Shown here: one piece after another, positions 1 to 11,574 of the stretch
Layout: every line of letters starts with the position of its first letter
How positions within the stretch are numbered: position 1 is the first letter of the stretch
From: Cosmopolites sordidus
Taxonomy: Eukaryota; Arthropoda; Insecta; Coleoptera; Curculionidae
Direction of reading: 5' to 3'
DNA length: 64,000 bases
NCBI GenBank assembly: GCA_031761425.1
Contig: JARFXV010000577.1
Span: 342,385-406,384 of the forward strand
Program-made: the position numbers and the translations under genes
The notes under the pieces: model-generated
Told to the model about the DNA's origin: nothing
Databases searched by the model: none
The model's input: the letters and a program-made list of their open reading frames with translations, nothing else

Positions 1-405
1 AATAAATACAAAAGGATTCGAAAGTTGGGATCTATAAAACACTTATTCGGACGGTAATTATTTATAACTGCGAGACGTGGATCCTCACAATGCTTACAGT
101 ATTTGAAAGAACAGTAGTCAGAATTTCTTGGATCAGCTATAACTCCAGCAATTACACAAAGACCTGGATATCGTAGACTATGTGAGAGTTCAGCGATTCA
201 GATAGATGAGTCAGAATAGAAGAAAATCAAATACCATGGATGGGTGAATGGGGAGTAATACAAAAACAGGTAGACCAAAGGCGCGATGGTAGGATAATGT
301 CAGAGGAGAAGCTGAAACGCTACTCCACATCAAACTTGCAAGGGGCTACTGGAGATCTATCCGGTTGTTGGAGAACGGTGAATATAGCAAAAAGAAGAAG
401 AAAAA
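1..405 (+). pseudogene. 3' end of a non-LTR retrotransposon (reverse transcriptase C-terminus), decayed
   Basis: The + strand reads NCETWILT near base 65, then a degraded VFER block. This is the 'CETWTL...FERK' signature found downstream of the RT domain in many arthropod non-LTR elements. Further on come basic residues and a K/E-rich end before base ~405. Stops and frameshifts interrupt it, so no protein is made. The left end runs off the window. The clade is uncertain; the same motif recurs at 48840-49210. The sequence shows the motif; assignment to a non-LTR 3' end is family knowledge. Confidence 0.6.
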
Positions 406-410
406 CTTAC

Positions 411-900
411 TCCGGAACGATTCCCAACATAATCTAACAATAAATTATTAAAAATTCATACAAACGATTAAAATTCTAAAATAAGTTTGCGCCAATTACA
501 AAGTTTTTTCTTTAAATTATACTGTCATTAAATATTTTGTGTAAAGTTTACAGCAAACTTATTTTTTCTAATTAATTTCAACTTGTTGATTTTGAATACA
601 ATGTTAAAACTAGCTCATAAACAAACGCTTTTTACTGTTATTTGCAGGATATTTTCATGTGAGCGTTTGTTTATAAATTGCTTTACGTCCAACGATCGAC
701 AACAAAATAACATACGCAATAACCTAAACGACAATACTTAACTTACCCAAAGATGACATTTTTTTCCATTTATATAAATCGTCTGATAATTTCAACAATC
801 ACTTTCGCGAAAATTCTGTGTTTTTCAGTGTTACATGCTTAATTGATATGAGAGGTGATTTTTTTTTAGTTTTTGTTTTGTTTGGGTAACGCAATATCCT
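411..900. other. AT-rich spacer, no gene seen
   Basis: AT-rich sequence with short homopolymer runs. I see no coding frame, tRNA or recognisable repeat here. Confidence 0.5.
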
Positions 901-1240
901 AGACGGCGCTGGATTCACTTGTTTTCAGTCAGCGAGCGCGATGCATCGATGACGACAACAACGACGACGGTCACTCGGTAAGGTAGAGCGCGCTTTGACC
1001 GGCCGCCGTTCGTGCTAACGGTATAATGTGTACGATAGGCACAGCTAGAAGGCTAATAATGCCAGGCGACGCTACTACAGGTACAAAGTAGGCCACCGAC
1101 TGTTCGGGCAACTGCGATCGTAACAGAAAAGATAGTAGAGAGTGAAACATGGGGAATCGAGTGGGGCAATGGACACCATCTTCCTGCCAATGATCCTGCT
1201 GGGGTACGTGTGGGAGGTTGCTTTGTTTACGATAGGTGGG
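901..1240 (+). promoter_or_regulatory. CpG-rich island, possible promoter or first exon (speculative)
   Basis: This stretch is rich in CG dinucleotides in an otherwise AT-rich window. It contains a TCAGT initiator-like motif, a short ATG frame starting at 949 (mostly threonines) and a good splice-donor match, CGGTAAGG, near 975-982. That could be a host first exon, but no conserved protein is visible. An unrelated repeat with high GC is equally possible. Confidence 0.2.
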
Positions 1241-1600
1241 AATGTTCCTTTCTATTTTCAAAATAATATTGAACTCTACACTTAAGCTGGTCAATGCAGA
1301 CGTTTCGTTCGCAGTTTCCTCACGTTTCGTTAGAGTATTGGTTGTTTTGGTGGTCAAATGTTGCTCAACGAGGGTCGATTTCTGTTTGCCTGTTAAGGTT
1401 ATCAGGTTATTTACCTTTAAAAAGAGAAAGTCAATTTGAATCACAGTATATTTAAAAAAAAAATCGCTACGAAAATTCTCAAACTCCCTATTCATATTGA
1501 AAACAATCTCGTGGTTTCCTTATACTAATCAACCAGTCCTTAAATGACAAATTTTATAAACGAAAGGGATTTTTTTGGACATTTTCTAGATTCTGTCAGA

Positions 1601-2249
1601 TCTTCAACTTAATTCTCTTTTCCCCAGGTTTCATCAACTGTAGAACTTGTTCGAATAAGGGTTTTTTTCATAAGAATTACGCCTACCTCAACCAACATGG
1701 AAAAGGCAACGTCACACTGACTATTTGAGATGATCTTCACGACAAAAGGTGTTGGCGACACTAATTACTAATACTAAGTTCTTGCTAGTAATTTCATCTT
1801 TGACATTAAGCGACTTTAACGTGTTAGTTTTCTTTTTATTTTGTAAAAAAACAATCCAAATTTATGATGAAACGCGTGGAATAAATGACTATAAATACTT
1901 GACAATGGATCTCGGAAACCTTACTTAACCTCTTCAACTTAATTCTCTTTTCCCCAGGTTTCATCAACTGTAGAACTTGTTCGAATAAGGGTTTTTTCAT
2001 AAGAATTACGCCTACCTCAACCAACATGGAAAAGGCAACGTCACACTGACTATTTGAGATGATCTTCACGACAAAAGGTGTTGGCGACACTAATTACTAA
2101 TACTAAGTTCTTGCTAGTAATTTCATCTTTGACATTAAGCGACTTTAACGTGTTAGTTTTCTTTTTATTTTGTAAAAAAACAATCCAAATTTATGATGAA
2201 ACGCGTGGAATAAATGACTATAAATACTTGACAATGGATCTCGGAAACC
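1601..2249. repeat. Near-perfect ~320-bp tandem duplication
   Basis: Copy 1 (1601-1920) and copy 2 (1931-2249) differ by only one T in a poly-T run (7 versus 6), with a 10-base spacer between them. The unit contains no protein I recognise; the short frames in it are not convincing. Such identity means a very recent duplication, or an assembly artefact. Confidence 0.95.
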
Positions 2250-2285
2250 ATAGGAGATATAAAGATAATTAAATTAAAAAAAAAA

Positions 2286-2420
2286 AGTTGCACCCAGTGG
2301 CAGCTCGTGAGTTTTTAAAGTGGGAGGGCGTAGAAGAAACTGCACACTCAACCAAGGCCTTCATTACTGTCTCAGATTTGTTGCCTCGAGTTTTGCATTG
2401 TACCCACTCCTCTTAAGTTA
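2286..2420 (+). repeat. Dispersed repeat, copy 1 (unknown family)
   Basis: The segment 'GTGGGAGGGCGTAGAAGAAA' with its flanks is also found at 49797-49860. It is non-coding as far as I can see. It is probably part of a SINE, a MITE or an element UTR. Confidence 0.45.
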
Positions 2421-3478
2421 AATCACTTGTTGTCTCTGTAAATAATTCTTTACGGCTACGTCCAAGAAGTTATTTGTTTTTTACAGTTGCATTTTGATTA
2501 TGTATATTCATAGATTTCTTTAATTACTCTATTTTTTATAAATCTCCATATATACCTGATACGTTATCCTGCGATGTTTTTCAAATTCCCGATATTGTCG
2601 ATAATTTCTTTTGAATTAAACAAAAATGAAACGGGCTGAGTGGCTTAGAGCTAAAATGGCTGTTTGTGTTCTAGTAGAGAGGAATTATCTAGGAACGGTA
2701 CAAAATATTGCAAGAGTGCAAAGAACTCGAAGATATGTATTAAACATATTCACTTGAAAATCTAGAGCGTGTTTTTATAACTATAAAAATGATATTGACG
2801 CGCAAGAAAAGATAATACAAAGTATAGATCGTTTGACCAAGTGAAACGAACTTCTTGTGCAAAAGAATATAGTAAATAAAAGGAAGAACGTCCCTAGGAG
2901 GTCAATGATAAGGAAAGGCTGACTGAATGTCAAACCGGACTGACTCTGACTATAATACCACTGGAACAAGAAGAAGAAAACGAATGGTTCTTGTCCTAGG
3001 TCGGATTACACGTTTTCAGAACATCGTTCTAAGAAACCTTCCCGAGAGAAAGAACACATTTTCAATTTTTTCTTGGGATATTCTAAGTACTGTAGAGATC
3101 TACCCCACTAAACAATCAAATAATTACTTGGAATGCACCTGCACCACAAAACAAACAAATTTATTTAACTTTAGATAAGAATTTCAATTTTTAATGGATT
3201 TTTGCCCCTACTTAGTACGGAATATATTGAGATAGGCCAAAACTTGCTACATATTAAAATGTAAATGGTTAGTCTTATCTATCATCGTTTTTTTTTTTAC
3301 TGAACATTTTTTGATATTGATATTGGTTCGTGATATGTTAGATTTCTGAATTGAAAAATATTTACTCTAGGAAACTTTTAGGAACCCAGTTATTTTTGAA
3401 AAATAGTGTTTTTTATTTTTTTTAAATAACATTTTTTTAAACGCAGTTTCTTCCATCGACTCCAGTTCGCGTCGCGAA
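2421..3478. other. AT-rich stretch without recognised gene
   Basis: Only short open frames occur, for example 83 codons on + at 2927-3178, with no motif I recognise. Probably old repeat-derived DNA. Confidence 0.45.
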
Positions 3479-3479
3479 T

Positions 3480-4200
3480 TCTCTTTTATCAACTGATGAT
3501 CGACTGAATTATCGACTGAAAACCTCTGGTACCTCGAAGTGATAATTTGAGTTTTGGAAAGAGAAAGAAGTGGGGCGGAACCACATCAGGTAAATAAGGT
3601 GGTTGTTCGATGGTGTTTGTTGAGTTTTGGCCAGAAATTCGTTCACAATGATAGTCTTGTGAGATGTGCGTTGTCGCGATGTAAAATCCAAGAGTTTTCT
3701 TTCCACAAATCTGGCCTTTTCCAAAAATTTGCTCTTTCAAGTACCGCATAATGCTCAGATAATATTCATTATTTGCCGTCTGACCCTCTGGCAAGAATTC
3801 CGAGTGCACACCGTGATAATAAAAACAAAAACAGTCAATATCACCTTAACTTTTGATCGATTTTGACGTGGTTTTTTCGGTTTCAGCTCGTTTGGAAAGC
3901 GCCATTCCAAAGCTTGTTGACTGGTTTGCATATAAAACTCGTATACCCATGTCTAATCGCCAGTTACAATGCGTTTTACGAATGTGGGATCGGACTTCAC
4001 TCGTTCTAGCACGTCTTCAACGACCTTTACGCGTTTAAGTTTCTGAAGAAAATTCAGGTCTTCCGGAACTAGTCGGGCGGCAACGCGTTTAATGCCCAAA
4101 CAATCGCTTAAAATGGTACGAATTGATTCGTGAGATACAGAAAGATCAGCGGCTATCTCTCTCAAACTTAAATGCTGGTGCTGGTAACAAGCAGTTGCGG
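3480..4200 (-). pseudogene. mariner-like transposase relic (DD34D type)
   Basis: On the minus strand the HTH part reads LREIAADLSVSHESIRTIL. It is followed by IVTGD, whose next codon is TAG where the family has Glu (GDETW). Then comes a decayed second-aspartate region (AHTSQ-like), and YLPDVVPPHFFLFPKLK, which corresponds to the usual YSPDLAPCDFFLFPKLK. Mariner transposases cut and paste DNA at TA sites using three acidic residues. At least two frameshifts and a stop kill this copy. The first ~60 codons of the open frame above 4200 do not look like transposase. I did not find TIRs. Confidence 0.85.
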
Positions 4201-4345
4201 TTCGTGGGGGAAAAACAGGTGGGCACGTATAACCAAATTTTAGAATGGAGATAGGGAAATGCATCGCAACCAAAAATTTTACATTTCTTAGTATCATACA
4301 CACACTTTGCTGTGCAGAAATACGAGTGTAACTGTCACACAACAA

Positions 4346-5118
4346 ATTTTCATTTCATTTTTTAATTTTTTAGGTACGGTACGTGCCCCTGTGCCCTTAT
4401 GGAACAACCGCCACTGGTAACAAGGGTCGGTTCATAGCAAAAAGTCAAACAAATATCATTCCACAAACACCATATTTACCAGTCAGAATGGCTTTGCACC
4501 CTAAACAACTTTGTAGGGAGCCCAAATTAGTCAAAAATAACAGTTGAATGAAAAAATAAGTAAAATCAACTGATGTTTTGCGAAAGGAGTATCTAAAACT
4601 AAAAATATTTGGACCTAGTTGAAATGACATCACTGTATCCAATTTTATGAAAGCGAAGAAAGAATAAAATGGTCAATACATTACTGAAATAAAGTTGTCG
4701 TCATATGCTCCTGATATTGCATCATCAGATATTTTCCAATCTTAGAATCGAAAGAATTCGAACAGGTTCTACAGAATCTTAAAATATTTTCTTCGTTTTT
4801 TCGATTGTAAAAATACCGGTATCTGATATTTGAACGGAATATTATTGGAAAGCCTGTTCGAAAAACGGTAAATCTTTAAAAATGGAATAATACAATAAAG
4901 TCAAGGCCAAATCAAGGAAACTGAATGCAAGGAACTAACCTATCCCACTACTACAAGGCACTGCAGTGGCGTGAAACATTTTTCGTTCAATACTAAGTTT
5001 CCTCAATGCTGCATGCAAAAATAAAGCATATACAATTGTATTTTTTCCTAGAGATGCCACAGTTCATTAATATCATATGTAACGTAACATAAGAACATAA
5101 GAACAGATCATTAATATC

Positions 5119-5123
<5 letters not shown>
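4346..5123. other. Spacer without recognised gene
   Basis: AT-rich. A short phrase near 4405-4435 ('AGGGTCGGTTCA') also occurs at 45492-45510, hinting at a dispersed repeat. Nothing else is identifiable. Confidence 0.4.

Positions 5124-5215
<92 letters not shown>
5124..5215. repeat. (TA)n microsatellite, ~92 bp
   Basis: Uninterrupted TA dinucleotides. Long (IY)n open frames through it are artefacts of the repeat. Confidence 0.98.
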
Positions 5216-5216
<1 letters not shown>

Positions 5217-5554
5217 CCAAAATTTGATGACCTACAAACGTCATTTTTTCTGAAATATAAAAAAAAAATTTAACTTAAGTAGAGTTTACAATTATTTATT
5301 TAAAATTACAGAAAAAAAGAATTTCTACGCCTATGACACTCTAAAAATTGTGATGAATATTTATTTTAGACCCTTTTTAAATGTAAATATCAAAAGCATT
5401 GGTTTGCTGATAACACAGGTTTTTCGATTTTTCCCCATTCCGTTGATACTGGTACTTACCCATTTTTTCAGTTCTTTTTCAATTTTCAATCAATTCGTTT
5501 AAAAATGCTTAGAAACATGATATCTCATTTTAACATATCAAAAGTAATTGCTTT

Positions 5555-5968
5555 GTTATAACAGGGCTTAAATCAAAGTGATATCGCGGAAATTGTAGGT
5601 GTTTCACAAAAAATTCCAAGAAACAAATGACGTAAAGGATCACTCCAGAAGTGGTAGAAAACGATGTACAACAGCTGTACAAGATCGGCAGATATCAATG
5701 ATAGGTCGAAGAAATCGTCTGGAATCTACAAGTGGTATTCTCCGATGAGAGGATAATTGACTTGGTTTCTGATTCTGGAAGAACATCAGTTTGGAGAGCT
5801 CGAGGTCGACAAGTCCGACTATAAACAGCTCAACCACGTATCCCATTTGAAGGTGGGACAGTGATGTTTTGGGGTAGTGTTATGAGCGGTGCACAGACAC
5901 TTCTACTGGTCCGGGAGAAAAGAGTCACTAATGCTGTGTACATTGAGGAAGTTGTGGTTCTTTTATGG
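5555..5968 (+). pseudogene. Tc1-like transposase relic, internally deleted
   Basis: The + strand shows GLNQSDIAEIVGVSQ (N-terminal HTH), then RSGRKRCTTA. It jumps by deletion to FSDERIIDLVSDSGRTSVW and the block FEGGTVMFWGSVMSGA. These are Tc1 (IS630-Tc1-mariner) hallmarks, and the SDE aspartate is present. The remainder, including the second and third catalytic residues, is lost where an oppositely oriented non-LTR fragment begins at ~5972. Frameshifts and a stop make it non-functional. Confidence 0.8.
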
Positions 5969-5971
5969 TTA

Positions 5972-6790
5972 TCAAATTTCGGCAGACATGTTGTTGTCCA
6001 TATATTCGGATGAATCCACGTATTCGAATTGCTCAACATTTTGGAAAGTAAATGTGCCAATTGTTATGCTGTCGGGCAAATTTCTCCGGGTTTCTGAGAT
6101 TATCGTATATTTCGTTTTGTTTTCATTAATAATTAAGCTCTCTGTATTAACATGTTCTTGAATATTTATGAATGCATCACTCATCCTTGACGTGTTTCTT
6201 GTTACAATGTCCAGATCATAAGTATAAACCATCGCCTGTATTGATTTGTTAAAGATAGTCGATCTTACGTTGAGGCTAGTATCACGAACCACTCTGTCAA
6301 GAGCCAGATTAAACAGTAGAAACGTCAGCGCATGATCTTATACTATACTTTTTATATTATAAAAAGGGGGAGGGGGACTGTAACTGTACAGTACAGGTCT
6401 GTAACCTTTGCAGACAGCCTGGTATTATTAATTGTTTTTTTTAATTAAGTTGATGAATTTCAATGGGATTTCAAATTCGTACAGAATTTGGAACAGTTTG
6501 TACTTATCTATACTATCATAAGCCGTCTTGAAATGCATCACATCATATTCCTTGCTTTTCCCCAGAATCTGTCTTATGGTAAGACGTTCATCAGCTGTAG
6601 ATTTGCCTGGGCTGAACCCAGTCTGGATGCTCCCAGTGATTCGCTTTGTGATAGGAATCACTCTTTCATACAAGATATTTGATAGTATCTTATATGCAGA
6701 GTTACGCAGCGTTATTTCTTTATAGTTTTCGCAGTTTAAGTGATCTCCTTTTTTATAGACCGGGCTTATCAGCATACGGTTCTGTTTCAC
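5972..6790 (-). mobile_element. Non-LTR retrotransposon RT fragment
   Basis: Reading down the minus strand: YKKGDHLNCENYKEITLRNS, YKILSNILYERV, GFSPGKSTADE (RT fingers/palm blocks), then IDKYKLFQILYEFEIP. After a deletion near 6315-6428 come LFNLALDRVVRD, YDLDIVTRN (a decayed YADDIDI active site) and IINENKTKY. The catalytic YADD is lost. The fragment ends abruptly at 5972 against a Tc1 relic. The clade differs from the RTE copies nearby. Confidence 0.8.
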
Positions 6791-6805
6791 TCACTGACCG
6801 TATAG

Positions 6806-7255
6806 ACATTACATCATCATCATTGTCACTATCATCATCAATCCGTGCCAATCCACTGTGGAATTAAAGCCTCTTCAGCATGCTTCTAACTTTCACGATT
6901 CTGCTCTTTCCTCTGCCACTCGCGGGTCCAATATACTTAACGATGTCATCAGTCGGTCGTGAGTTCAGTCAAGCGGTATCCACTCCAGGATTGCCTTAAT
7001 CCATCTGTCGTCTCATTGCCTCGCTATAGGGCCTGCCCATCTCCATTTCAATTGTTTTACTCTTCCAATGATGTCACACACATATATCTTTCCATTCCCC
7101 TCTGTGCTACCCGAAGTTTTTGAATTGATTACGATGTGTTTGTCCAGATTTCATTTTCGTATGTCATAACAGACAGGACGCAGTGATCGAAGACTTTTCT
7201 TTTCAGGCAAAGTGATAGTTTGCTCTTAAACATTATGTTGAGCCTACTAAATATC
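6806..7255 (-). mobile_element. RTE-1 copy, 3' end with (GAT)n tail
   Basis: On the minus strand this matches the last ~450 bp of the RTE family seen elsewhere here: LCLKRKVFDHCVL, the SMVTYxxETWT region, the WAGHxARR region and the terminal QWI. It ends in an interrupted GATGAT tail at 6806-6838. Ending in a short trinucleotide repeat instead of poly-A is typical of RTE/BovB elements. Multiple frameshifts. Upstream sequence is missing (5' truncation at ~7255). Confidence 0.85.
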
Positions 7256-7385
7256 AGAGAGTATATATATGCAAGCAAACAAAAGTATTCATTTAGGCGG
7301 AGACGCAGATTGTTGTTTGTTCCATATGAGATTGTGGAACCCAACGGTTGGGTGTATGATAACACTTAGATACTGCTGTCTCATT

Positions 7386-7389
<4 letters not shown>

Positions 7390-7475
<86 letters not shown>

Positions 7476-7486
7476 ATATATATATT
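7390..7486. repeat. (TA)n microsatellite
   Basis: TA repeat with one TGTG interruption near 7471. Confidence 0.97.
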
Positions 7487-7558
7487 TATTTATTTAAAAA
7501 AGGAATAAAAACAATTTTTTACTTTGTTATAGAAAGAATTAATTAAGAAATATTAATT

Positions 7559-9170
7559 AGAGACTATTAATTTCATGAAAAAAAGCCGGGCAATGAAGAA
7601 AGCAGGAAGTCCTTTTGGCAGGATCGAGTACGTTGAACTTTGCAGAACTATAAGGAATCGTATTCGAGAGGAAACGCGCCTATTCAATATGCAGCTGGTG
7701 CAAAAAACTCTGGAAGAAAACAGGGGAATTAACAAAGCCACGCAGAAGCTAATAAAGAAAAGGACACAGATGTTTTACTTAATGCGTGAGGATGGTACAA
7801 TATGCAGGGAACGGACGGAGATGTTAGGGGTTGTTCGAAGATTTTATTCAAAGTTATATGAGGACCAGAATCAGGCAAGACCAGCAATGCCCACTGAAGA
7901 ACAAGTGCAGGATATCCTGGTGGAGGAAGTGACAAAGGCTATAGACTCGATGAAAAATGGTAAGGCTCCAGGAAAGGATAGTATAACTATGGAGATGTTA
8001 AAAGCTGGTGGTCGGACTTTTCATAAAACACTAGCAAAATTATACTCAAAATGCCTCAAACAACAAGAAGAATATTAAAAAAACTGAATGACGCACAACC
8101 AAGGGAGCAAGCAGGATTCAGAAGTGGATTCAGTACAATGGATCACATCCAGGTCCTACAGCAGGTCATAGAAAGACACAACGAATACACTATGCCACCG
8201 TGCTTGGCTTTTATCGATTATGAAAAAGTATTTGATTCAATCTCAAAGCGGGCCATAATGGATGCATTGCTTAATCAAGGTGTAGAGAAAGCCTATGTAA
8301 ATCTACCAGGATCAATATATGATGAAGCTACGCGACAGTCCTCCTTGACGATCTTGAGGTTGGAATAAATGTAGAGCGGGGCGCACGGCAGGATGGAATA
8401 AGGATTAATGGTGCATACTTAAATCATCTTAGATTCGCAGATGATATCGTTCTTCTTTCACAATACCCAGAGGAACTGCAAAGACACGTACAAGTCCTGC
8501 AAAGGGCTGGAGAACCATTTGGCTTGAAAATAAACCAGAAGTAGAGTCAGGTCATGTTCAATAAATTTGCTGAGGACAAAAGGATTTATATTTTGGGAGC
8601 GGATTTGGAAGTTGTGGATCACTATATATATCTTGAGCAGAGGGTTTCAATGAAAGGGGATACCATCCGGGAGGTGGAACGACGCGTTACATGTGGCTGG
8701 CCGCCATTTGGTAGGCTCAACATAGTGTTTAAAAGCAAACTACCACTTTGTCTGAAAAGAAAAGTCTTTGATCAGTGTGTCCTGTCCGTTATGACATACG
8801 GAAGTGGGACCTGGACAGTCACATCACAGTCAGGTCAAAAACTTCAAGTAGCACAGGAAAAGATGTATGCTTGGCATTACTAGACGGGATAGAAAGACCT
8901 GTACATGGATTAGAGAACAAACGAAAGTTAGTGACATCATTGGAAGAATAAAGGTATTGAAATGGAAGTGGGCAGGTCATGTAGCGAAGCGATGGGACGA
9001 AAGATGGACCAGGGCGGTCCTGAACTGGATACCGCTTGATCGCAAACACCCACGAAGAAAACTGAAAACACGATGGACTGATGATATTATTAAGTATATT
9101 GGATCCGAATGGCAGAGGAAAGCTCAGGACCGCGAGAGCTGGAAGCTTGCTGGTGGATTATCGCCTCCTT
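7559..9170 (+). mobile_element. RTE-1 retrotransposon copy, 5'-truncated, with internal deletions
   Basis: This begins within the EN-RT linker (MKKSRAMKKAGSPFGR). It continues through MKNGKAPGKDSITMEMLKAG (open 7575-8078). It then skips the expected VPDLWKNAE...ISLLSV segment, resumes at KKLNDAQPREQAGFRSGF, and has the palm block CLAFIDYEKVFDSISKRA. A second deletion precedes RFADDIVLLSQ, which carries the FADD active site (~8430). The C-terminal VMTYGSGTWT and WAGHVAKRWDERW follow, in frames broken near 8875. The end at ~9170 lacks a GATGAT tail. RT would copy the element RNA at a nicked target; this copy is dead. Confidence 0.9.
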
Positions 9171-9584
9171 CACATCGATTACCAAAAAAAATTTAAGAAA
9201 TCCTTTACGTATACTATTTATAAGCTTTATAACAATGTTTCGCGAAAACTAAAGAAATTATCAGCAGATTCGTTTAAATTTCACTATAAAATGGACGTTG
9301 GGTAATGTAGCATCAAAAAGAGTATAAAGGGCTAGAAATGAATAAATGGATTGTTTCGTTTCTTTTTTCTGTTTGTGAGCAGATTGAGTTTTATTTATTT
9401 TGTCTCTGTTACTGTTTTGATTTACTCATTGATCAATGAATATTATATAGATCAATATAATACTATATTGATCAATAAATTGTAAAAATTATAGACAAAT
9501 TGTATATACTCTATTATTTGTAATATTTTTGAATTTATTTACATGTACTACTTGTACATTTATTCACATGTACATTTATTTACA

Positions 9585-9589
<5 letters not shown>
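9171..9589. other. AT-rich spacer
   Basis: Contains short repeats of TACATGTACATTTATT near 9540-9590, leading into the TA array. No gene seen. Confidence 0.5.

Positions 9590-9670
<81 letters not shown>
9590..9670. repeat. (TA)n microsatellite
   Basis: Uninterrupted TA array preceded by ACATGTACAT units. Confidence 0.97.
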
Positions 9671-9671
<1 letters not shown>

Positions 9672-9734
9672 TCAGAATTGTCAGTGCTAATACCATGTAC
9701 GTTATCTAATTAATTTTCTCTTAGGAGGTGTTGA

Positions 9735-10150
9735 TTAAAATATAAAGATGTTTTCGTGGAACAAAATAAAATTCAAAGAATTAAAATAATAAAAAAGAAA
9801 TGACGCAATACAAGACGCACATGGAGAAACTTCTGACCATGCGAACCTTGAACAATTCAAACATGTTGCAGATATCATCGGCCTTTTCACAAAATGTAAC
9901 AAAACTGTGTCGGGCGAACCGTGAAACGGCCACAAACGTCGCACTCGTCGCTACACGAAAACGAATCGTTTTTGAATGCGATCTAGGTCAACTTTCTCTT
10001 AGAGAAGTGAAACCGTTCAACAACACCACTGCCGTTCGATTTTTTCGCACAGAGTTTCAGGTGAACAACCTCGGTTCGTATTTACAGCGAGTTGCGTAAT
10101 GGTGTGGCCTTCCTGGTGTTGCTGCTGCTGCTGCTGCTGCTGCTCGGCTT
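9735..10150. other. Unidentified moderately GC-rich segment ending in a (CTG)n tract
   Basis: An open + frame of 99 codons (9800-10099) and an opposing minus frame overlap here. Neither shows a domain I know. At 10119-10144 there is a trinucleotide repeat of about eight CTG units, which would encode Leu, Cys or Ala depending on frame. A host exon cannot be excluded, but nothing supports it beyond composition. Confidence 0.25.
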
Positions 10151-10624
10151 GCCGGGCTGTTTATCGTACCGTTAAAAGTGCACTCGCTCTATAACATACA
10201 GCACAGTAGATAGTTTTTGAACCTGCATTACAAAGAAAACACTGCTTCTTTTTCATATTAAACTGAAGTAGCTCATACTTGATGGAAATTCGTTTTAAAT
10301 AAAGAAATTAAGACTTACACTTTCCGACAAAAAGATAAAGGTGCATATTGTATACAAATGTTCAAATTTATTACAAAAATAATGAATCTTCTCGGGCTAC
10401 TTTTCAAATTTTGCTAAAGTGTTTGAAATGTTGCTATATCTGGCGATTAAAGGTATGCTTTTTTTGTAGAGAGCAGCTCTACGATAACAAACTTGGTAAC
10501 ATTCACACAGTTTCTTGCTAATGTCTTAAATGCTCGGCAGCATGTCGATATTATTTATATGGATATATCTAAAGCCCCTCTAAAAGAAGAATTCGAATGG
10601 GTTAGACGTCATTCGGCAAACCCT
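10151..10624. other. AT-rich spacer
   Basis: No recognisable gene or repeat. Confidence 0.4.
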
Positions 10625-11116
10625 CTTTCATACTGAAGGAAAAGAAGGTTTAGTCAAACATAAAACAAAAATATTCAATTCATGCATGCTCCTTGTGCTG
10701 ACGTATGGAGTATAGACTTGAACCTTCACTAAGTCCAACCTTAATAAACTGACCAAGACACAGAGAGGTATGGAGCGAAAAATGCTGAATATAACTTTAC
10801 GAGACCCCAAAAAATACCTGGATATGACAAAGGATCAAAATTATTGACGTAGTTGAACATACAGCAAGACTTAAATGGAAATTCGCAAGACACAGGTTCT
10901 TCCACAATAGGTGGAACCATGTCATCCAAAATTGGCGCCCATATCAAATCAAAGACACAGAAGACGACCACAAATGAGATGGGTGGGTGACATAAAGAGA
11001 CAAGGAGGATTGGCATGGATAAAAACACCACAGGACCGATAAGGATGGAGAGAACTGGAAGAGACCTACATTCGGAGATACATGGCTGAATAAATAGGAT
11101 GATGATGATGATGATC
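10625..11116 (+). mobile_element. Second RTE/BovB-type family, 3' end with (GAT)n tail
   Basis: Broken + frames give LLVLTYG, TKTQRGMERKMLNITLRD, ARLKWKFARH and a final GW.ELEETYIRRYMAE. This is the CD2-like RTE ending 'RAMERxMLGITLRD...WAGHVAR...SLEEAYVQQW'. It terminates in (GAT)6 at 11098-11115. It differs enough from RTE-1 to be a separate family. Several stops and frameshifts. Confidence 0.75.
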
Positions 11117-11405
11117 TAAGATCTTTGATAGAATTGATTCCACTATACTTTTGAGTAAGGCTCAGAAGTTTGGAATTATGCAGATTCCTACTATCTTACC
11201 TCACTAATCGCCAATATTATGTAAATTATAACTGCCACTCAATCATATATAATGCACATATGGGGACACCACAGGGTTCCAGGCTTGATCCGCAGGTGTT
11301 TCTGATGTACGTTGATGATCTCGTCGAGCTTTTGAATTGTGATCTTCTAATATTTGCGGATGACTTGAAACTTTTTAAAATTGTGAACAACATCAAGGAT
11401 TATTA
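11117..11405 (+). mobile_element. Jockey-like non-LTR RT fragment
   Basis: This starts directly after the (GAT)n tail of the preceding RTE. The + strand reads KIFDRIDSTILLSKAQKFGI, FLLSYLTNRQYYVNY, MGTPQGSRLDPQVFLMYVDD (RT block with a decayed PQGS), and LLIFADDLKLFKIVN with the FADD active site. Matches Jockey-type RT motifs. Both ends truncated. Confidence 0.75.
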
Positions 11406-11460
11406 TAAATTTGGAAAAAGTAATTGGTGTGAGTTGAATGAACTTCAAGTATATATTAAG

Positions 11461-11574
11461 ATTATTGATTGATTTGTCCGTTACTTTGCGATAGTTTATT
11501 TTTTAAAAAAGGAATAATACCATATTTTACTTTGTTATCTATCACTTTTATTTTTAAACAAAATTTGTGTGACA
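11461..11574 (-). mobile_element. PLE-1 terminal fragment (inverted scrap)
   Basis: The reverse complement matches the terminal repeat and first codons of the Penelope-like element at 34754-37629: the AAATTTTGTTTAAAAATAAA stretch, a poly-T run, then an ATG-proximal segment with ACGGACAAATCAATCAATAA. About 114 bp is retained. It shows that the PLE terminus is dispersed. Confidence 0.8.

Noticed and set aside
5972..6161. Continuation of the Tc1 transposase past 5968
   Set aside because: The sequence there reads as non-LTR RT on the minus strand, so the Tc1 relic stops at the junction.
9800..10099. A 99-codon host gene before the CTG repeat
   Set aside because: No recognisable domain, no splice or start context, and an opposing frame of similar quality; kept only as an unidentified segment.
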